52,351 bases of DNA, taken from NCBI GenBank assembly GCA_017503325.1, contig JAFVTI010000020.1, forward strand, positions 1 to 52,351, written 5' to 3'. Position 1 is the first letter of the stretch; every line of letters starts with the position of its first letter. Of this stretch, positions 18,558 to 26,817 are shown in pieces. The position numbers and the translations under genes are program-made. A model generated the notes under the pieces. It saw only the letters and a list, made by a program, of their open reading frames with translations, searched no databases and had not been told where the DNA came from. The stretch comes from Clostridia bacterium. GTDB lineage: Bacteria > Bacillota > Clostridia > Oscillospirales > CAG-272.

Positions 18558-19070
18558 TCAGAGCACCAAAGAAGGTGCGGAATATACTCTTGCCGCCAGC
18601 TCCTGGTTGAGCAGGTACAGGCTTCTGGGATCAGAGCCGAACAGCTCCATCTTGGTGATCATATCGTTGGCGTTGGTCTCCTCCTCGCCCTGCTCCTTGA
18701 CAAACCAGTCAAGGAACTGCATGGTGCGGAAATCGCGCACGTCGTAAGCCGCTGCGTAGATGTCGTTGATCAGCGAGGTTACGTATTCCTCGTGCTCAAG
18801 TCCTGCCTTGAGCACGTCCATGTGGCACTCAAATACCTTGTCGGGCTTGGCAATGGCGTCCAGCGTGACCGGCATGTTTTCATTCTGCAGGTAGGTGTAG
18901 AACAGCATGGCGTGGTCTCTCTCCTCCTGCGCCTGGATCATATACCAGTTGGCAAAGCCGTCAAGGCCTGCAGCCTTGAAGTAGTTGGAAAAGTCCAGGT
19001 AGAGATATGCGGAGTAGAACTCCTTGTTGATCTGCTGATTGAGCAGCTCGTGAACCTTAGCGTTTACCAT
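18558..19070 (-). CDS. ftnA: Ferritin (non-haem)
   Basis: Iron-storage protein forming a 24-mer shell and oxidising Fe2+. The 170-aa four-helix protein has ferroxidase ligands visible as [10 protein letters not shown] (Glu17), QAQEERDHA (the EExxH motif) and KEQGEEE. It is typical of prokaryotic FtnA, with no haem-binding Met of bacterioferritin evident. It sits between desulfoferrodoxin and rubredoxin, so iron sequestration is linked with superoxide and oxygen removal. Confidence 0.94.
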   Translation of the reverse strand: MVNAKVHELLNQQINKEFYSAYLYLDFSNYFKAAGLDGFANWYMIQAQEERDHAMLFYTYLQNENMPVTLDAIAKPDKVFECHMDVLKAGLEHEEYVTSLINDIYAAAYDVRDFRTMQFLDWFVKEQGEEETNANDMITKMELFGSDPRSLYLLNQELAARVYSAPSLVL

Positions 19071-19082
19071 AGTAGCCTCCTA

Positions 19083-19463
19083 TTAAAACTCGGATTTCCA
19101 AAGGCCGTGCAGATTGCAGTAAGCGTAAACTGCCACGGGCTTTTCGTCAGAGAGAGCAAAGGTGACAACGGGAGCGTCGCCTGCAGAGAGGCACTTGCGC
19201 TGGCCGCCCTTATTTGTCTGCAGATAGACCCACTCAATGCTGTGCTCGGGTACCATGGGGTGCGCCACAGAGCCTACGCTGACGGTGACCTTGTCGCCCT
19301 CAACGGTTGCAACGGGGATGTGCTTTTCGCGGCTGGCTTCCACAACGCCTGCCTCAATCTTGGTCATATTCTGACCGCAGCACTTCATGGGAACGCCGGA
19401 TTCATGGATGGCACCTACCAGGTTGCCGCACTTTTCGCAAATATAAAACTTGGTTTCACACAT
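19083..19463 (-). CDS. dfx: Desulfoferrodoxin (class I superoxide reductase)
   Basis: Reduces superoxide to hydrogen peroxide without making oxygen, an anaerobe's alternative to SOD. The start at 19463 is chosen because the ATG two codons upstream is only 3 nt from the AGGAG site. The 126-aa protein has centre I ligands Cys9, Cys12, Cys28 and Cys29. Centre II ligands are His48, His68, His74, Cys116 and His119, in SREKHIP, AHPM-EHS and YCNLH. Both iron sites are complete. Co-transcribed with the flavodiiron protein upstream and ferritin downstream. Confidence 0.95.
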   Translation of the reverse strand: MCETKFYICEKCGNLVGAIHESGVPMKCCGQNMTKIEAGVVEASREKHIPVATVEGDKVTVSVGSVAHPMVPEHSIEWVYLQTNKGGQRKCLSAGDAPVVTFALSDEKPVAVYAYCNLHGLWKSEF

Positions 19464-19504
19464 AATCATAATCTCCTTTTGATGTTTTTTGATATTTTTT
19501 ATTA

Positions 19505-21292
19505 TTATTTAATCTCAACGAAATCCGAGGCGCCGTGCTTGCAAAGCGGGCAAACGAAATCCTCGGGCAGCTCGCCCTCGTGGACGTAGCCGCAGATGGT
19601 GCACACGTAGCCCTTGACGCCCTCGGTCTGAGGCTTGGGCTTGACGTGCTGGTGATAATAGGTGTAGGTCATGGTCTCGCGATCCGAAATGACGCGCGCC
19701 TCGGTGATCGAGCAGATGAACATGCCGTGCGTGCCAAGGTCAACGTACTGCTCTACGGCCAGCGACATGAAGGAATTAATGTGTCTGGGCAGGAACGCAA
19801 GACCGTTGTCCGAGCGCAGGGGCGTGCAGTCCGCGAACTTATCCACGTTTCTGCCGCTCTGGAAGCCGAACCTTTCAAAAACGGAGAAGGGAGCGTCTGT
19901 TGACAGGCAATTGATGTTCATCTTGCCGGTCTGCTTGATGACGTGATGCGAGTAGTTTTCCTTGTTGATGGTGACTGCCAGACGGTTGGGGGTGTTGGTG
20001 ACCTGGGTGACCGTGTTGACGATCAAGCCGTTGTCCTTCTTGCCGTCGTTGCAGGTGATGACGTAAAGACCGTAGCCGATGTTGAACAGGGCGCTCAGAT
20101 CGTTCTTGTTGGCGGTCTCGTCGCGCTGTGCCAGGTATTCGCGGCAAAGCTCTTCTGCCATCTTGTTCAGCTGCTCGCCGTTCTCACCGCCAAGTGCGGA
20201 CATGATCTTGACCGCGGTGTCGGTGTAGGTGATATTCTTGCAGTCCTCCAGCATGCGCTTCATGACCTTGACTGCCTGGGGTGCCCAGCTGCCGTTTTCG
20301 ATCATGGCAACCGTGCGATTCTGGAAATTGCGCTCGGTCAGATGGTCGATGAATTCACGCATAAAGGGGAAGATGTCTGCGTTGTAGGTGGTGGTCGCCA
20401 GCACCAGCTTGCTGTAGCGGAAGGCGTCGGCGGTCGCTACGGAAACATCGGTCCTTGCAAGGTCGTGCACCACCACGGCAGGCGCGCCGTTTTCCTTGAG
20501 CTTTTCAGCCAGCTGCATGACTGCCTTTTTGGTGTTGCCGTAAACCGAGGTGTAGGCGATCACAATGCCGTCGGACTCGGGCTGGTAGCTCGACCAGGTG
20601 TTATAGAGGTTCAGGTAATAGCCGAGATTTTCGGTAAGAACCGGGCCGTGCAAGGGACAGATGATCTCAATGTCAAGCCCTGCAGCCTTGCTAAGCAGCG
20701 CCTGTACCTGCGCGCCGTATTTACCAACGATGCCGATATAGTAGCGTCTTGCCTCGTCCGCCCAGGGCTCCTTTGCATCGGTCGTGCCGAATTTGCCAAA
20801 GCCGTCGGCAGAGAACAGCACCTTGTCGGTGGAGTCGTAGGTCACAATGACCTCGGGCCAGTGCACCATGGGGGCAGATACGAAATGCAGCTTGTGATAT
20901 CCCAGCTCCAGCACGTCGCCCTCGTCCACGACGATGCGGCGGTCTGCAAAATCCGTGCCAAAGAAGTTCTGCATCATGCGGAATGCCTTGGCGGAGGATA
21001 CGATCTTTGCCTCGGGATAGGTCTTTGCAAACTGCATGATGTTGGCCGAATGGTCGGGCTCCATGTGCTGCACGATCAGGAAATCGGGCTTACGGGACCC
21101 AAGCGTGTCGCGGATGTTATCCAGCCACTCGTGGGTAAAGCCTGCGTCCACCGTGTCCATGATGGCGATCATGCTGTCGATGATAGCGTAGGAATTATAT
21201 GCCATGCCGTTCGGAACGCGGTACTGACCCTCAAACAGGTCGATCCCCCGGTCGTTGACGCCGATATATCTGATGTCGTTGGTGATTTCCAT
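19505..21292 (-). CDS. Flavodiiron protein with flavin-reductase and rubredoxin domains
   Basis: Four-domain soluble oxygen (or NO) reductase of 595 aa. Domains in order: a metallo-beta-lactamase-like diiron domain (1-250); flavodoxin (about 255-395); a flavin-reductase-like domain (about 410-535); and a C-terminal rubredoxin domain (about 545-595) with CTICG and CPLCK. Diiron ligands are visible as HMEPDH (76-81), the VHWPE His, SADGFG Asp and PLHGP His. The built-in reductase and rubredoxin would let the protein take electrons directly from a pyridine nucleotide. It is the first gene of the oxygen-defence operon, behind a consensus promoter. Confidence 0.93.
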   Translation of the reverse strand: MEITNDIRYIGVNDRGIDLFEGQYRVPNGMAYNSYAIIDSMIAIMDTVDAGFTHEWLDNIRDTLGSRKPDFLIVQHMEPDHSANIMQFAKTYPEAKIVSSAKAFRMMQNFFGTDFADRRIVVDEGDVLELGYHKLHFVSAPMVHWPEVIVTYDSTDKVLFSADGFGKFGTTDAKEPWADEARRYYIGIVGKYGAQVQALLSKAAGLDIEIICPLHGPVLTENLGYYLNLYNTWSSYQPESDGIVIAYTSVYGNTKKAVMQLAEKLKENGAPAVVVHDLARTDVSVATADAFRYSKLVLATTTYNADIFPFMREFIDHLTERNFQNRTVAMIENGSWAPQAVKVMKRMLEDCKNITYTDTAVKIMSALGGENGEQLNKMAEELCREYLAQRDETANKNDLSALFNIGYGLYVITCNDGKKDNGLIVNTVTQVTNTPNRLAVTINKENYSHHVIKQTGKMNINCLSTDAPFSVFERFGFQSGRNVDKFADCTPLRSDNGLAFLPRHINSFMSLAVEQYVDLGTHGMFICSITEARVISDRETMTYTYYHQHVKPKPQTEGVKGYVCTICGYVHEGELPEDFVCPLCKHGASDFVEIK

Positions 21293-21323
21293 TGCTTTTT
21301 AGCCTCCGTTTTGTACTATGTAT

Positions 21324-21352
21324 ATTGTATCATATGAGAAGTTTTAAGTCAA
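21324..21352 (-). promoter_or_regulatory. Promoter of the oxygen-defence operon
   Basis: TTGACT (21352-21347), 17-bp spacer, TACAAT (21329-21324) on the minus strand, about 30 nt upstream of the flavodiiron gene. A PerR-box was not obvious. Confidence 0.85.
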
Positions 21353-21369
21353 GATTTTTCCGGTAAAAA

Positions 21370-22062
21370 TCAGTCAAGGATCCTGCCGTCGGTCGAAATG
21401 GTGACTACCTGCCAGGGAATGAATTTCCCGCTTGCCTGCAGTGCGCGCTTGACCGCGTTTTCAATGCCGCCGCAGCAGGGAACCTCCATGCGCACTACCT
21501 TGACGCTTTTGATCTCATTGCGTGCGATGATGGCGGTCAGCTTTTCCGCATAGTCTCCCTCGTCCAGCTTGGGGCAGCCGATCAGCGTGATGTGATTGCG
21601 CATGAAATCCGCGTGGAAGCTTGCGTAAGCGTAAGCGGTGCAGTCGGCAGCGATCAGCAGGTTGGCACCGTCAAAATAGGGGGCGTTGACCGGGACGAGC
21701 TTGATCTGGCAGGGCCATTGCGCCAGCTGGCTTGTCGTGGGAACGCGCTGCATTTGCATGTTCGGCTCGCGCTTGATGGACTTAGCCGCTGTGCCCGGGC
21801 AGGCACACGCAGCCCTTGCCGCCTTTTTTTGCTTGGCGGCAAGCACGGCACTTTCGTCGTAGGCGGCAGCCTCGCGCTCTTCAAAGGTAATCGCACCCGT
21901 GGGGCAGGCGGGCAGGCAATCACCCAGCCCGTCGCAATAGTCCTCACGGACAAGCTCTGCCTTGCCGTCGGTCATTTCGATCGCACCCTCGTGGCATGCG
22001 TCCGCACATGCGCCGCAGCCGTTGCATTTTTCTTTGTCAATGTGGATGATTCGTCTTTTCAT
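21370..22062 (-). CDS. Ferredoxin-like [4Fe-4S] protein
   Basis: 230 aa from the ATG at 22062 (AAAGGAG). The N-terminal dicluster ferredoxin domain has CNGCGACADAC and a second site in the spaced form CDGLGDCLPACP. A linker follows, then a C-terminal domain of about 120 residues with an IAADCTAYAYASF segment, LIGCPKLD and a conserved VPCCGGIE Cys pair. This architecture occurs in anaerobes as a small iron-sulfur protein of unproven function. It lies 11 nt after ldhA, suggesting a role in redox balance during fermentation. Function not established. Confidence 0.8.
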   Translation of the reverse strand: MKRRIIHIDKEKCNGCGACADACHEGAIEMTDGKAELVREDYCDGLGDCLPACPTGAITFEEREAAAYDESAVLAAKQKKAARAACACPGTAAKSIKREPNMQMQRVPTTSQLAQWPCQIKLVPVNAPYFDGANLLIAADCTAYAYASFHADFMRNHITLIGCPKLDEGDYAEKLTAIIARNEIKSVKVVRMEVPCCGGIENAVKRALQASGKFIPWQVVTISTDGRILD

Positions 22063-22073
22063 GCTGACTCCTT

Positions 22074-23108
22074 TCAAAAGCACTTGCCGCTTTTGCAATC
22101 CTGTGCGCTGTCGCCGCGGAAGCAAAGCTCGTTGGGGCATTGGCCGTTTTCTATCATTTGCTTGATGTTTTGCGTGGTAGTCTCTGCGATATTGGAAAGA
22201 GCCTCTTCGGTCAGAAATGCCTGGTGCGAGGTCACGATGACGTTGGGCATCGAGATCAGTCTCGCCAGCACGTCGTCCTCAAGGATATGACCCGAGAAGT
22301 CCTCGAAGAACAGATCGGATTCCTCCTCGTAAACGTCTAAGCAGGCAGCGCCCACCTTGCGGGATTTGATGCCAGAGAGCAACGCCTCGGCATCTACCAG
22401 TGCGCCGCGCGAGGTATTGAGAATGACCACGCCCTTCTTGCATTTTTCAAGCGATTGCTCGTTGATCACGTGGTAGGTCTCCTCGGTTAAGGGGCAGTGC
22501 AGCGAGATGACGTCGCTGTTTGCGAATAATTCGTCAAGCTCCACGTAGCGGATATTCTCACCGTCTGCAAGACCCTGTGCGGGGAATTTGTCGTATGCCA
22601 GTACCTTCATGCCAAAGCCGCGGCAGATGTCAATGAATACGCGGCCGATCTTACCTGTGCCGATCACACCCACCGTCTTGCCGTGCAGGTCAAAGCCTGT
22701 CATGTTTGTAAGGCTGAAATTGAAATCGCGGGTGCGGATATAGGCTTTGTGAATGCGGCGGATCGAGGTCAGCAGCAATGCCATGGTGTGCTCGGCCACC
22801 GCGTAAGGGGAGTAGGCAGGCACGCGCAGCACGTGTACCTTGCCGTATGCGTGCTTGACATCCACGTTGTTAAAGCCCGCACAGCGCAGGGCTACGATCG
22901 AAACGCCCATCTCTGTCAGCTTGTCGATCACGGCTGCATTGACCGTATCGTTGACAAACACGCAAACGCCGTCGCAGTCGTGCGCGAGTTCCACCGTGTC
23001 CTCGGTCAGCTTGGTTTCAAAATATTTATATTGTACGCCGCTCTTTGCGCCAAAGGCGTCAAACGAGGGCTTGTCGTAAGGCTTTGCGTCAAAAAATGCG
23101 ATTTTCAT
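22074..23108 (-). CDS. ldhA: D-lactate dehydrogenase
   Basis: NAD-dependent 2-hydroxyacid dehydrogenase reducing pyruvate to D-lactate. The 344-aa protein, starting at 23108 (AGAGGTG site), follows E. coli LdhA closely in its motifs. They are the GTGKIG nucleotide-binding loop, LNTSRGALVD (catalytic Arg), DVYEEESDLFFED, HQAFLTEEAL (catalytic His) and the CPNEL near the C-terminus. An extra Cys-containing tail (DCKSGKCF) ends the protein. It is divergent from a Crp/Fnr regulator with overlapping promoters, so control by that regulator is likely. Confidence 0.92.
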   Translation of the reverse strand: MKIAFFDAKPYDKPSFDAFGAKSGVQYKYFETKLTEDTVELAHDCDGVCVFVNDTVNAAVIDKLTEMGVSIVALRCAGFNNVDVKHAYGKVHVLRVPAYSPYAVAEHTMALLLTSIRRIHKAYIRTRDFNFSLTNMTGFDLHGKTVGVIGTGKIGRVFIDICRGFGMKVLAYDKFPAQGLADGENIRYVELDELFANSDVISLHCPLTEETYHVINEQSLEKCKKGVVILNTSRGALVDAEALLSGIKSRKVGAACLDVYEEESDLFFEDFSGHILEDDVLARLISMPNVIVTSHQAFLTEEALSNIAETTTQNIKQMIENGQCPNELCFRGDSAQDCKSGKCF

Positions 23109-23119
23109 AAATTCACCTC

Positions 23120-23148
23120 TTGCTTTTCTGATATGATTATAGTATAAT
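23120..23148 (+). promoter_or_regulatory. Promoter of the Crp/Fnr regulator
   Basis: TTGCTT (23120-23125), 17-bp spacer, TATAAT (23143-23148). The ATG at 23147 lies inside the -10 box and so cannot be the start of translation. Confidence 0.75.
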
Positions 23149-23163
23149 GGGGACGATATGTAT

Positions 23164-23177
23164 GTTGAAATTTCAAC
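23164..23177. promoter_or_regulatory. Perfect 14-bp palindrome, candidate operator
   Basis: GTTGAAATTTCAAC lies between the regulator promoter and its ribosome site, and upstream of ldhA. Its TTGA...TCAA ends resemble Crp/Fnr-family half-sites, so autoregulation and control of ldhA are plausible. Confidence 0.6.
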
Positions 23178-23191
23178 AAAAGGAGAAAATT

Positions 23192-23851
23192 TTGAAAAAA
23201 TATTTTGGAATTTTAAGAAAATGCTCGCTGTTTTCGGAGATTGAGGACCGGCACTTGATCGCCATGCTGTCCTGCCTGGGGGCAAAACGCGTCAGCTTTG
23301 ATAAAAAGTATACCATTTTTGCACAAGGCAATTCTGCCAAGTATATAGGAATTCTGCTCTCGGGCTCGGCGCAGATCGTCAGACACGACTATTACGGCAA
23401 CCGCAGCATCGTGTCGGGCGTGATGCCGGGCGAGCTGTTCGGGGAATCGTTTGCCTGCGCGGGTATGGAGGTGCTGCCTGTTTCGATTGTGGCCAACGAG
23501 CCCTGCGAGGTGCTGCTGATCGATAGCGGCCACGTGCTGCACACCTGCACCAACGGCTGCGAATTCCACAGACGCATGATCTATAATTTGATGCGCGACC
23601 TTGCCGCCAAGAATATTATGTTCCATCAGAAGCTGGATATCACAGCAAAACGCACGACGAGAGAAAAATTACTTGCGTATCTTGCGTATATGGAGCAGCA
23701 AACGGGCAAAAACGAGTTTGAGATCCCGTTTGATCGCCAGGAATTGGCGGATTATTTAGAGGTAGACCGCAGCGGACTTTCGGCCGAGATCGGAAAGCTC
23801 AGGCGCGAGGGCGTGCTGGATTGCAGGAAAAACCATTTTACATTGCTGTAA
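23192..23851 (+). CDS. Crp/Fnr-family transcription regulator
   Basis: 219 aa from a TTG start at 23192, 8 nt behind AAAGGAGAAAA; upstream ATG codons lie in the promoter or lack a ribosome site. The N-terminal cyclic-nucleotide-like beta barrel contains IFAQGNSAKYIGILLSG and GELFGESFA. The C-terminal winged helix reads FDRQELADYLEVDRSGLSAEI. No N-terminal Fnr Cys cluster is present, but several Cys are scattered in the barrel. The signal sensed is unknown. It is divergent from ldhA, suggesting redox or fermentation control. Confidence 0.88.
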   Translation: MKKYFGILRKCSLFSEIEDRHLIAMLSCLGAKRVSFDKKYTIFAQGNSAKYIGILLSGSAQIVRHDYYGNRSIVSGVMPGELFGESFACAGMEVLPVSIVANEPCEVLLIDSGHVLHTCTNGCEFHRRMIYNLMRDLAAKNIMFHQKLDITAKRTTREKLLAYLAYMEQQTGKNEFEIPFDRQELADYLEVDRSGLSAEIGKLRREGVLDCRKNHFTLL

Positions 23852-24170
23852 TCAATTCGGACCACTCTTACAGAATGAAAGTTTTCGCCCGCCTTTTTCA
23901 AAAGGCGGCGCGGGTCGAGGGCGCGAAGCCCTCGTCGCCTCCGCAGAGGCGAAATTTTTCCTACGCTGTTTAATTTGCGAAGCAAATATGTTCTTCTTTG
24001 CGGCTCCTTGCTCAAAAAGAACGGAGAGAATTTCCTCACATAACATCCCAACGGATAAGGCTTGCGAACGCAGTTCGCCCCTACGGGTGAAATTCAAAAA
24101 GAACGGAGTCGGTTTACTCACGTAAACAATTTGACCCATATACACCGTAGGGGAGGAATATAGAGCATAC
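23852..24170. repeat. Gene-free repetitive spacer
   Basis: This stretch has no credible gene. It is built of short inverted repeats: CGCCTTTTTCAAAAGGCG, TCGAGGGCGCGAAGCCCTCG, CGCCTCCGCAGAGGCG, TTTGCGAAGCAAA, GGCTTGCGAACGCAG and TTTACTCACGTAAA. Such strings of small palindromes look like a decayed dispersed repeat. No second copy is in the window. Confidence 0.6.
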
Positions 24171-24199
24171 AAAAAAGACCTGCCGCGGCAGGTCTTTTG
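24171..24199 (-). terminator. Terminator of the RHH gene
   Basis: AAAGACCTGCC / GGCAGGTCTTT stem with a minimal GC loop and TTTTTT on the minus strand. It begins about 9 nt after the stop at 24208. Confidence 0.85.
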
Positions 24200-24207
24200 C
24201 TTTATGA

Positions 24208-24384
24208 TCAATTCTTATCTGTGGGAATAGGACCGTTTTCCTTTTCATATTCCTTAACGCATTGCTCTGCAAGATATTCCATTTGCGCATTGAAGGATCT
24301 TTTGTTTTGCTTTGCAATGTAGGTGATTTTGTCTAACAGATCAAAATCAAATCTGATGCCTGTTTGAATTTTATTGGTTGCCAT
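24208..24384 (-). CDS. Ribbon-helix-helix DNA-binding protein (Arc/CopG type)
   Basis: 58 aa from the ATG at 24384. The beginning NKIQTGIRFDFDLLDKITYIAKQ has the short beta strand, then a helix of the RHH fold. A second helix follows, RSFNAQMEYLAEQCVKEYE, with the turn NKRSFNAQ. Such proteins are Arc-like repressors or antitoxins. It is divergent from an XRE-type gene, and an inverted repeat just upstream of its start is a candidate operator. No toxin gene is adjacent, so an antitoxin role is not supported. Confidence 0.8.
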   Translation of the reverse strand: MATNKIQTGIRFDFDLLDKITYIAKQNKRSFNAQMEYLAEQCVKEYEKENGPIPTDKN

Positions 24385-24398
24385 AATAACACCCCGCA

Positions 24399-24420
24399 AT
24401 CATAATAATATCATTATGAT
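24399..24420. promoter_or_regulatory. Inverted repeat, candidate RHH operator
   Basis: ATCATAAT and ATTATGAT, separated by 6 nt, lie 15 nt upstream of the RHH start. Additional TTATCA copies (24465-24470 and 24475-24480) and GATAAC (24418-24423) occur in the same divergent spacer. Confidence 0.55.
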
Positions 24421-24441
24421 AACATTTTATACCTAAATGAC

Positions 24442-24470
24442 TTGACAAACCAGTATCAAAGTGTTATCAT
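24442..24470 (+). promoter_or_regulatory. Promoter of the XRE-type gene
   Basis: TTGACA (24442-24447), 17-bp spacer, TATCAT (24465-24470). The -10 box overlaps a TTATCA motif that is repeated 10 nt downstream. Confidence 0.75.
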
Positions 24471-24493
24471 GGCGTTATCAAAAGGAGGGCAAA

Positions 24494-24739
24494 ATGAACG
24501 AAAAACAGATTTTTTGTCATAACATGTTGAAATTAAGAAAACACTTGGGCATGACGCAGAGAGCCTTCGCAAAAGCATTGCATATTGGTGTTCACAGCCT
24601 TTCGCAAATAGAGAAGGGGCGCATTCCCGATCGTTTGGGCGCAACAATTCTGATCAGAATTCATCATTGCTTTGGAATTATGCCTTCAGAAATGTTTTCC
24701 GAAGAAATACCATTGAACAAGGCTCACCTGCACAGGTGA
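24494..24739 (+). CDS. XRE-family helix-turn-helix protein
   Basis: 81 aa from the ATG at 24494 behind AAAGGAGGG. A single Cro/CI-type HTH spans most of the protein: LRKHLGMTQRAFAKALHIGVHSLSQIEKG, where TQRAFAKAL and VHSLSQIE form the two DNA-contact helices. No effector domain. The last codons lie in a perfect palindrome (24719-24744) that can also stop transcription. With the divergent RHH gene it makes a small two-regulator locus. Confidence 0.85.
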   Translation: MNEKQIFCHNMLKLRKHLGMTQRAFAKALHIGVHSLSQIEKGRIPDRLGATILIRIHHCFGIMPSEMFSEEIPLNKAHLHR

Positions 24740-24744
24740 GCCTT
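24719..24744. terminator. Palindrome between convergent genes
   Basis: AAGGCTCACCTG and CAGGTGAGCCTT with a CA loop, between the XRE gene and the convergent kinase gene. It can form in RNA from either strand; the T-runs are weak. Confidence 0.6.
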
Positions 24745-24751
24745 ATGCCAA

Positions 24752-25651
24752 TCAAAGTTTGCCAGCCAGATAAAGTGCCCCTTGGACGGGTGCTGCCTCG
24801 GAGATCGAAAGGGAATATTCCCGCGCATCACCTGCCAGCGCATCACGCAAAATCGGCAGAATGACATCGCTTTTTGCCGTCAGACCACCGCAAAGCACCG
24901 CGCGTACGTGGTCCTTTCCCATGCGTGCACCGATTGCGCGGATCAGATTTGCAATGGCTTGCATGTTGCGCACCAAAATTTCGGTCGCCACCGCGTCACC
25001 CTTTTCGTGCGCGTCAAAGATCAGATGCGCATAGCGCGCGATCTCGGTCTTACCGCCGCGGTAGAATTCCGAAAGCGCGTCGAGCACGCAAGGATGGCCG
25101 CACGCGTCCGCTACCATATCACGTAACAGCGTAGGCGCACCGCTGCCATCCTCGGCCTGCAAGGCTGCCAATATCGCACCTTGCCCCAGGGCAAAGCCGC
25201 TGCCCGCGTCACAAAGCAGATAGCCGTAGCCGCCCGCACGCAAAAGCTGCCCGCCGCACTGCGCGTATGCCACAGAGCCCGTGCCCATAATGACAGAGAT
25301 GCCGTCCGCGTCGCCAAGACATGCCGCCAAGCAGGATCGAACGTCGCTTGCCGCATCGGCCTTGGCAAAGCCGAGGGAGCGCAGAAAATCGGCAATGCGT
25401 GATGCATGGTCGCCCGTGGCCGCCCCCGCAATGCCCGCAAAGACAGAGATATCCGCGCGGTCGTAGCCTTCGGTGACCTTGTCAATGCCCTCGCTAAGCA
25501 GCACGCAGGTCGCGTCAATGCCGATATCGTTGGGATTGGACGCCCCAAACAGGGCAGAGCAGAGCATCTCTCCTTTTGCATCGACTAAGACAAATTCGGT
25601 CTTGGTGCCGCCACCGTCAATGCCCAGATAATATTTGATATTTTGTGCCAT
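24752..25651 (-). CDS. BadF/BadG-type ATPase, N-acetylglucosamine-kinase-like
   Basis: 299-aa sugar-kinase-fold (ASKHA) protein. It has the phosphate-1 motif YLGIDGGGTKTEFVLVD at the N-terminus, VIMGTGSVAYA (phosphate 2) mid-protein, and CGGLTAKS near the C-terminus (adenosine motif). The CDAGSGFALG segment is typical of the N-acetylglucosamine kinase branch. It lies 2 nt after a sialidase-like gene and in one operon with a Gfo/Idh/MocA oxidoreductase. It probably phosphorylates a sugar or amino sugar released or oxidised by these enzymes. The exact substrate is unknown. Confidence 0.85.
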   Translation of the reverse strand: MAQNIKYYLGIDGGGTKTEFVLVDAKGEMLCSALFGASNPNDIGIDATCVLLSEGIDKVTEGYDRADISVFAGIAGAATGDHASRIADFLRSLGFAKADAASDVRSCLAACLGDADGISVIMGTGSVAYAQCGGQLLRAGGYGYLLCDAGSGFALGQGAILAALQAEDGSGAPTLLRDMVADACGHPCVLDALSEFYRGGKTEIARYAHLIFDAHEKGDAVATEILVRNMQAIANLIRAIGARMGKDHVRAVLCGGLTAKSDVILPILRDALAGDAREYSLSISEAAPVQGALYLAGKL

Positions 25652-25653
25652 GA

Positions 25654-26817
25654 TCAGCTTTCCTTTTTGACTATGCGCGCAGGGTAGCGCGTAACGTCTG
25701 TACCGTTGTGGTTGTTGAGAATCGAGAATTCAAGCGTGGGGAGCACGTTGGGCGCGCTGACACGGTCGTCGGGGAACAGCGCGTTGTAGTGGTTGCCAAA
25801 CGGCTTGCCGTCCTTGTAAACCACCTCGGGCTCGGACCAATGTACAAGGTCGTCCGAAGTCGCAATGGCCATGACGTAGTGTGGCCAATCCACGCCCTCG
25901 ATCTCGCCCTTCCATGCCTTGATGATGGGCTTGCCCGTCATGAGATAGCAGCCGAGCGGCTCGCACCAAACCACGCGCGCGTGCCACATGTCGCGCACTA
26001 CGGGGCTTTCCTTGCCCATGTTGCCCGCCTCGCAGAATGCGCCGTCGTAGAATTTGACAAAATCGCCCATGGTGCCGTCGCTTCTCTTGCGGCAGCGTGC
26101 CACGTAAGCGTCGCAGGATTTCCATGCGTCCAGCATGTCCTTGCCGTCAAGAGAGATGGCCATGTTGTTGTAAAAGAGATAGAGAAATTCGTCCTCGGGC
26201 GTGGTGAACAGCGTAAAATCGCCGCAGCCAAAGCGGATCAGATCACCCGTCTGCCCCAGAGCATTGCCCGCACCGGGGTTGTAACGCTCGGTAAAGGCCA
26301 CCTCATGGCCCGTCAGCACCCAGCGGTCAAAGATCCAGGTTTGCCCCTCGTCGTCCGAGTGCATCAGACCCACGTGTCGGAAGTCGGTGTCGTGCTTGGG
26401 CGTCTGACAGGGGCCGTAGGCATCGTATGCCGTGCCGCGGCCTGCCCAGCCGGTCTCGTTGTGGAACCAGCAGAAAAAGCGGTGCGTGCCCGGGCAGATA
26501 TAAAGCCCGAACGGCCAGATGCTGCCGCGCGCGGGAATGCCCTCGGGGTAGCGGATGCCACTGAAGGCATAATCGGCATGCCCGAGTGAAAAATTGAGCT
26601 CGATTGGCCAACGCTCCACCATGTCGTCAAGACACGTGCCCGAAAATACGCTGATGTGCCCACCGTGCGCGTGCCCGCTCATAGCCCAGAGCGTGCCGTC
26701 CGTATCGCGGCACATGGGCGTGGTGCCATCCTGATGAATGCCGTATTTTTTCATAAACGGGGTCTCGCGCCCCTCGCCAATGATCAGATTGTATTTGTCA
26801 AAGAACTTTTCGCTCAT
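25654..26817 (-). CDS. Sialidase-like glycoside hydrolase, probably cytoplasmic
   Basis: 387 aa from the ATG at 26817 (GGGAGG site); the start overlaps the previous stop as ATGA. No signal peptide is present. Repeated beta-propeller blades include an Asp-box-like HSDDEGQTWIFDRW and TSDDLVHWSEPEVVYKDG, as in exo-alpha-sialidase and GH43/GH32-type six- or five-blade propellers. WPFGLYICPGTHRFFCWFHNE is a conserved-looking core strand set. I cannot assign a family number. The operon context with an oxidoreductase and a sugar kinase indicates intracellular breakdown of an oligosaccharide. Confidence 0.7.
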   Translation of the reverse strand: MSEKFFDKYNLIIGEGRETPFMKKYGIHQDGTTPMCRDTDGTLWAMSGHAHGGHISVFSGTCLDDMVERWPIELNFSLGHADYAFSGIRYPEGIPARGSIWPFGLYICPGTHRFFCWFHNETGWAGRGTAYDAYGPCQTPKHDTDFRHVGLMHSDDEGQTWIFDRWVLTGHEVAFTERYNPGAGNALGQTGDLIRFGCGDFTLFTTPEDEFLYLFYNNMAISLDGKDMLDAWKSCDAYVARCRKRSDGTMGDFVKFYDGAFCEAGNMGKESPVVRDMWHARVVWCEPLGCYLMTGKPIIKAWKGEIEGVDWPHYVMAIATSDDLVHWSEPEVVYKDGKPFGNHYNALFPDDRVSAPNVLPTLEFSILNNHNGTDVTRYPARIVKKES

